Assembly: GCA_964583765.1 (NCBI GenBank)
Contig: CAZOWW010000184.1
Coordinates: 1 to 8,370 of the forward strand
DNA from: CAZOWW01 sp964583765
Lineage (GTDB): Bacteria; Actinomycetota; Actinomycetes; Actinomycetales; Kineosporiaceae
Length of the DNA: 8,370 bases
Direction: 5' to 3'
Part shown: positions 8,101-8,370 of the stretch, in pieces
Layout: each line of letters opens with the position of its first letter
Numbering within the stretch: the stretch's first letter is position 1
The notes under the pieces: generated by a model
What the model was told of the DNA's origin: nothing
Seen by the model: the letters and a program-made list of their open reading frames with translations, nothing else
Databases searched by the model: none
Position numbers and translations under genes: made by a program

Positions 8101-8370
8101 AGATCGGCGGGGGGCCGCCGGGCGCTGCGGTCCGGGCCCGGGGTGGGCCAGGTGACGGTGTGGCCGGAGACGTGGGCGGTCGCTGCCGCGGTGGTCAGGG
8201 TGAGGGCCTCGGGGCGTCCGGGGCGCAGGGTGGGGGCCAGCGCGGGTTCGGTTCCGACCCGAGCCGAGGCCGGGCTCTCGGCCAGGGTGCTGGCGGCCAT
8301 GGCGGTCAGGGTGGTGTCGGGGCCGAGTTCGAGGTAGGTGCTCACGCCGGCCTGGGCGAGGGTGGTGATG
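5112..8370 (-). CDS. Modular type I polyketide synthase PKS-A, 3' part (AT end-DH-KR-ACP-C-docking)
   Basis: This is the 3' end of a giant cytoplasmic assembly-line enzyme; the reading frame is open through the right edge, so the start is outside. 1085 codons are visible, numbered here from 8369. Order: AT tail (LELGPDTTL, residues 13-21), post-AT linker LPTYPFARERYWLD (90-103), DH (about 119-395; His153, Asp323), KR (about 409-890; TGATGALGG at 666-674, LDD 748-750, Lys768, Ser790, Tyr803, Asn807), ACP (933-1008; Ser971) and a C-terminal docking region (1012-1085) before TGA at 5114-5112. There is no enoylreductase. Domain content predicts ketoreduction then dehydration, giving an alpha,beta-unsaturated thioester on the ACP. 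The GTG at 8345 is not the true start: in-frame codons upstream (ITTLAQAG) continue the AT fold. AT substrate choice cannot be read because its active site is off the window. The next gene starts 82 bases downstream on the same strand. The PKS assignment is certain; the product is unknown. Confidence 0.97.
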   Translation of the reverse strand, partial: ITTLAQAGVSTYLELGPDTTLTAMAASTLAESPASARVGTEPALAPTLRPGRPEALTLTTAAATAHVSGHTVTWPTPGPDRSARRPPADLPTYPFARERYWLDAPRTTGTPADLGLEPADHPLLGACVLLPGDGGVVFTGRLSLRTGSWLADHAVHGTAILPGTAFAELAVHAGSHLGCPRLAELVLRAPLVVPRQGSVPVQVSVGATDDGGRRPVTVESHQDGVVTVLATGWVAAEPEVGSAVRSGNDLPLAARPGSWPPAGATPVDLDTLYTELRAVGLEYGPAFQGLEAAWRHGEDVYADVVLPADVEVAGFALHPALLDAALHPMAFGGHVEPGQARLPVAWTDVQVHATAARAVRVHLSPTAPDTVSLQVTTPAGDPVAEAGLAVRATRPAQLVPQDAERLDDLYEVRWRPLTTSGNGSEPEPEPGHRDEVTVVADAAALAGTVLTGTATAGTPAADADTVGGTVLAGTVLAVCPAFPGEVPQQVRAATGWALELVQTWLADDRTAESRLVVLTRGATGPRTEAGETTTTDATTTGTPTATGGPGHLAQATVWGLLRSAQTENPDRFTLLDLDIDHPVTDQRGTAAGIGPDDGLLPDALGRNPLVRAALASSESQVAIREGRLHVPRLTRLTAGVTRTPEPALAPPAVDPDLAGDGTVLVTGATGALGGVLARHLVSGHGVRRLLLVSRRGPDAPGAEELQADLAALGAEVTLAACDLADRAAVAALLAEHPVTGVVHAAGVLDDATIPALTPQRLDVVLRAKADAAWHLHEAAGDVRLFALFSSVSGTLGGAGQGNYAAANAFLDALAEHRRGLGLPAVSLAWGLWGSGDGMTGRLGQADQARMARSGIVAMPPELGLRLFDAGIRGDRAVVVPARFDVPALRDPAPLLRDLAPAAGRARSRTAEQAAGTDASTAFLGRLAAAPAAERTGILIEMVARQVAEVLGHPDPVLLDPGRGLLDLGLDSLTALELRNRLGAAVGHRLSTTLVFDHPTIAALADHLGTLVQPAAPDGFGEVDRLEELLFALPPSGEDWARLTTRLQELLVKVGAGTGPDATAQLLDSASDDEIFDFIDKEFGDA
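5115..5336 (-). other. C-terminal docking domain of PKS-A (DEBS-like class)
   Basis: About 74 residues follow the ACP. They start with predicted helical segments (VDRLEELLFAL, then RLTTRLQELLVKV) and end in the acidic helix SASDDEIFDFIDKEFGDA. This last helix is the classic actinobacterial class 1 C-docking signature that binds the N-terminal coiled coil of the next PKS protein. The partner is most likely PKS-B, encoded directly downstream with a matching N-terminal helix. The pairing itself is inferred. Confidence 0.88.
5346..5573 (-). other. Acyl carrier protein (ACP) domain of PKS-A
   Basis: ACP, residues 933-1008. The LGLDSL motif puts the phosphopantetheine attachment Ser at residue 971 (codon 5459-5457). 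The TLVFDHPT helix-III signature follows. It is the last catalytic-line domain before the docking region, so it holds the chain that is handed to PKS-B. Confidence 0.95.
6749..6775 (-). repeat. Second short repeat (15-base period) in the PKS-A KR structural half
   Basis: A 12-base unit occurs at 6749-6760 and again at 6764-6775. It encodes the Thr-rich run TTTTDATTTGT. Like the other repeat here it keeps the reading frame and lies far from the catalytic residues. Confidence 0.7.
6939..7031 (-). repeat. 15-base repeats in the PKS-A KR structural half
   Basis: Two perfect head-to-tail 15-base copies (6939-6953 and 6954-6968) each encode GTVLA. A third copy with one mismatch lies at 7017-7031 and encodes GTVLT. 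All are codon-aligned. The stretch reads as a Thr/Ala/Gly-rich insert in the non-catalytic half of the KR and looks like a small in-frame expansion. Confidence 0.8.
7081..7098 (-). repeat. Hexanucleotide repeat encoding an Glu-Pro run
   Basis: Three perfect tandem GGCTCC units (plus strand) encode EPEPEP on the minus strand, just after the first strand of the KR structural half of PKS-A. It is probably a flexible surface loop. Confidence 0.7.
7185..8015 (-). other. Dehydratase (DH) domain of PKS-A
   Basis: DH domain of double-hotdog type, residues about 119-395, opening with HPLLGA at 121. The HxxxGxxxxP motif (HAVHGTAILP) places the catalytic His at residue 153 (codon 7913-7911), and LLDAALHP places the catalytic Asp at 323 (codon 7403-7401). 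YGPAF and LPVAW motifs are also present. All hallmarks of an active DH are seen, and a KR follows, so beta-hydroxy to enoyl conversion is expected. Confidence 0.93.

Noticed and set aside
8343..8345. GTG as the start of PKS-A.
   Set aside because: It lies inside the end of the AT domain; codons upstream in the same frame continue the expected AT sequence to the window edge.

Overview
The window is an internal slice of a multi-gene modular type I polyketide synthase (PKS) cluster, read entirely from the minus strand (right to left). The very high G+C content, strong GC bias at third codon positions, actinobacterial-style docking domains and absence of any in-frame TTA codon that I could see point to a Streptomyces-like actinomycete. 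I cannot name the product or a known cluster from this slice.

Right part (8370 to 5112): the 3' end of a PKS gene, called PKS-A here, whose start lies beyond the right edge. It holds the last residues of an acyltransferase (AT), then a dehydratase (DH), a B-type ketoreductase (KR), an acyl carrier protein (ACP) and a C-terminal docking domain, ending in TGA. With DH and KR intact and no enoylreductase, this module should hand on an alpha,beta-unsaturated chain, probably E.

Gap (5111 to 5030): 82 bases with a two-part inverted repeat and a purine-rich ribosome-binding candidate, but no promoter that I can recognise. The two genes are probably co-transcribed.

Left part (5029 to 1): the 5' part of the next PKS gene, PKS-B. 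It runs open through the left edge for 1676 visible codons and is unbroken, checked in frame at each catalytic motif. Its order is N-terminal docking helix, ketosynthase (KS), methylmalonyl-type AT, DH, ACP, then a second KS cut by the window edge. The first module has a DH with an intact catalytic dyad but no KR at all, which is the most unusual point of the window.

How it works together: the C-terminal docking domain of PKS-A and the N-terminal docking helix of PKS-B look like a matching DEBS-type pair. The unsaturated intermediate on the PKS-A ACP would pass to the first KS of PKS-B, be extended with methylmalonyl-CoA, and move on to the second KS. On domain content alone the beta-keto group made there stays unreduced. 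I see no RNA genes, CRISPR arrays, mobile elements or tailoring genes. The long plus-strand open frames are composition shadows of the PKS genes.
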